From Anaerolinea sp. (GTDB lineage Bacteria; Chloroflexota; Anaerolineae; Anaerolineales; Anaerolineaceae): a DNA stretch of 13,741 nucleotides. The notes under the pieces were generated by a model. It was not told where the DNA came from. It saw nothing but the letters and a program-made list of their open reading frames with translations, and made no database searches. Each line of letters opens with the position of its first letter. Position 1 is the stretch's first letter. A program made the position numbers and the translations under genes. Shown piece after piece: positions 13,437 to 13,741 of the stretch. Location: positions 1-13,741 of the forward strand of contig PNNU01000039.1 in the NCBI GenBank assembly GCA_013824385.1, read 5' to 3'.

Positions 13437-13741
13437 ATGGAACCCAAAAGAAAATTCCCAAAAATTCCTTTTGACCTAAAAAAAGTTATTTTAGGTGTAG
13501 TGGCAATAGTTTTATTTTTTCTGGTGATGGATTTAAACAACCGTTTAAACGAACTTTCAAGATTAAGTGCTCAACAAGAAAAAGCCTCAACGGTAATAGC
13601 CGTTTTACAAAACACGTTAAGCGCCCTGGATACTCAGGTTGCATATGCAAATTCTGAAGGTGCAGTTGAAGATTGGGCTTATGAAGAGGGGCATATGACC
13701 AGACCAGGTGAAAATCTTGTTATCCCACTTTCTCCTCCAGG
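13437..13741 (+). CDS. DivIC/FtsB-like septum formation protein, 3' end cut by the window
   Basis: The first 101 codons of an open frame run off the window edge. The visible protein begins with a short Lys-rich cytoplasmic tail, then one transmembrane helix (about residues 17-31). A polar, probably coiled-coil region (about 32-70) follows, then the segment VEDWAYEEGHM-TRPGE (about 77-92). A single N-terminal helix, coiled coil and terminal acidic/PGE motif is the layout of FtsB/DivIC proteins, which bridge FtsL and FtsQ/DivIB in the division complex. I recognise the family by this layout and motif, not by alignment. ATG 13431 is an alternative start two codons upstream; 13437 is preferred because the -10 box at 13425-13430 would place the transcript start there. 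Confidence 0.78.
   Translation, partial: MEPKRKFPKIPFDLKKVILGVVAIVLFFLVMDLNNRLNELSRLSAQQEKASTVIAVLQNTLSALDTQVAYANSEGAVEDWAYEEGHMTRPGENLVIPLSPP

Overview
The window looks like ordinary housekeeping chromosome from a member of the Chloroflexota, most likely class Anaerolineae. This rests on gene content and style rather than a search: moderate GC, a MutL with a built-in endonuclease motif, a sirtuin of the Thermotoga-like type, a response regulator fused to a CpaE-like ATPase, and an LCP-family lipoprotein with a long Thr/Pro-rich stalk. No phage, IS element, CRISPR array or integrated plasmid is visible, and there is no gene-free stretch above about 300 bases.

Layout. On the minus strand at the left are pyrG (CTP synthase), a two-domain S1 RNA-binding protein, an S41 carboxy-terminal processing protease and a HAD-family nucleotidase. 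Divergent from these is mutL (plus), which meets a minus-strand pair head-on: a REC-CpaE-like regulator translationally coupled to a Sir2 deacylase. tilS (plus) diverges from that pair and runs head-on into a tyrosine-recombinase-fold protein (minus) that has lost its catalytic residues. Next on the minus strand come the LCP lipoprotein and, upstream of it, a histidine-kinase-like protein lacking the phosphoacceptor His. At the right edge, on the plus strand, are tRNA-Leu(CAG), its terminator, and the start of a DivIC/FtsB-like septum protein cut by the window end.

Functional threads. Several genes serve nucleic-acid metabolism (CTP synthesis, mismatch repair, tRNA-Ile modification, RNA binding, tRNA-Leu). 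Others serve the envelope and division (S41 protease, LCP protein, DivIC-like protein). Three proteins look like signalling or DNA-binding folds that have lost or altered catalytic residues: the recombinase-like protein, the kinase-like protein and the ATPase half of the CpaE-like regulator.

The most interesting pattern is in the control DNA. Five clear sigma70-type promoters can be read with 16-17 nt spacers. In mutL, tilS, the HAD gene and the DivIC-like gene the -10 box lies only 6-7 nt before the start codon with no Shine-Dalgarno sequence, so these are candidates for leaderless mRNAs. pyrG, the S1 gene, the S41 gene, the regulator and the recombinase-like gene instead have normal Shine-Dalgarno sites. 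pyrG also has a leader hairpin followed by a T-run that could be an attenuator. I did not find a convincing undescribed multi-gene system; the degenerate-enzyme genes and the leaderless starts are the best leads.
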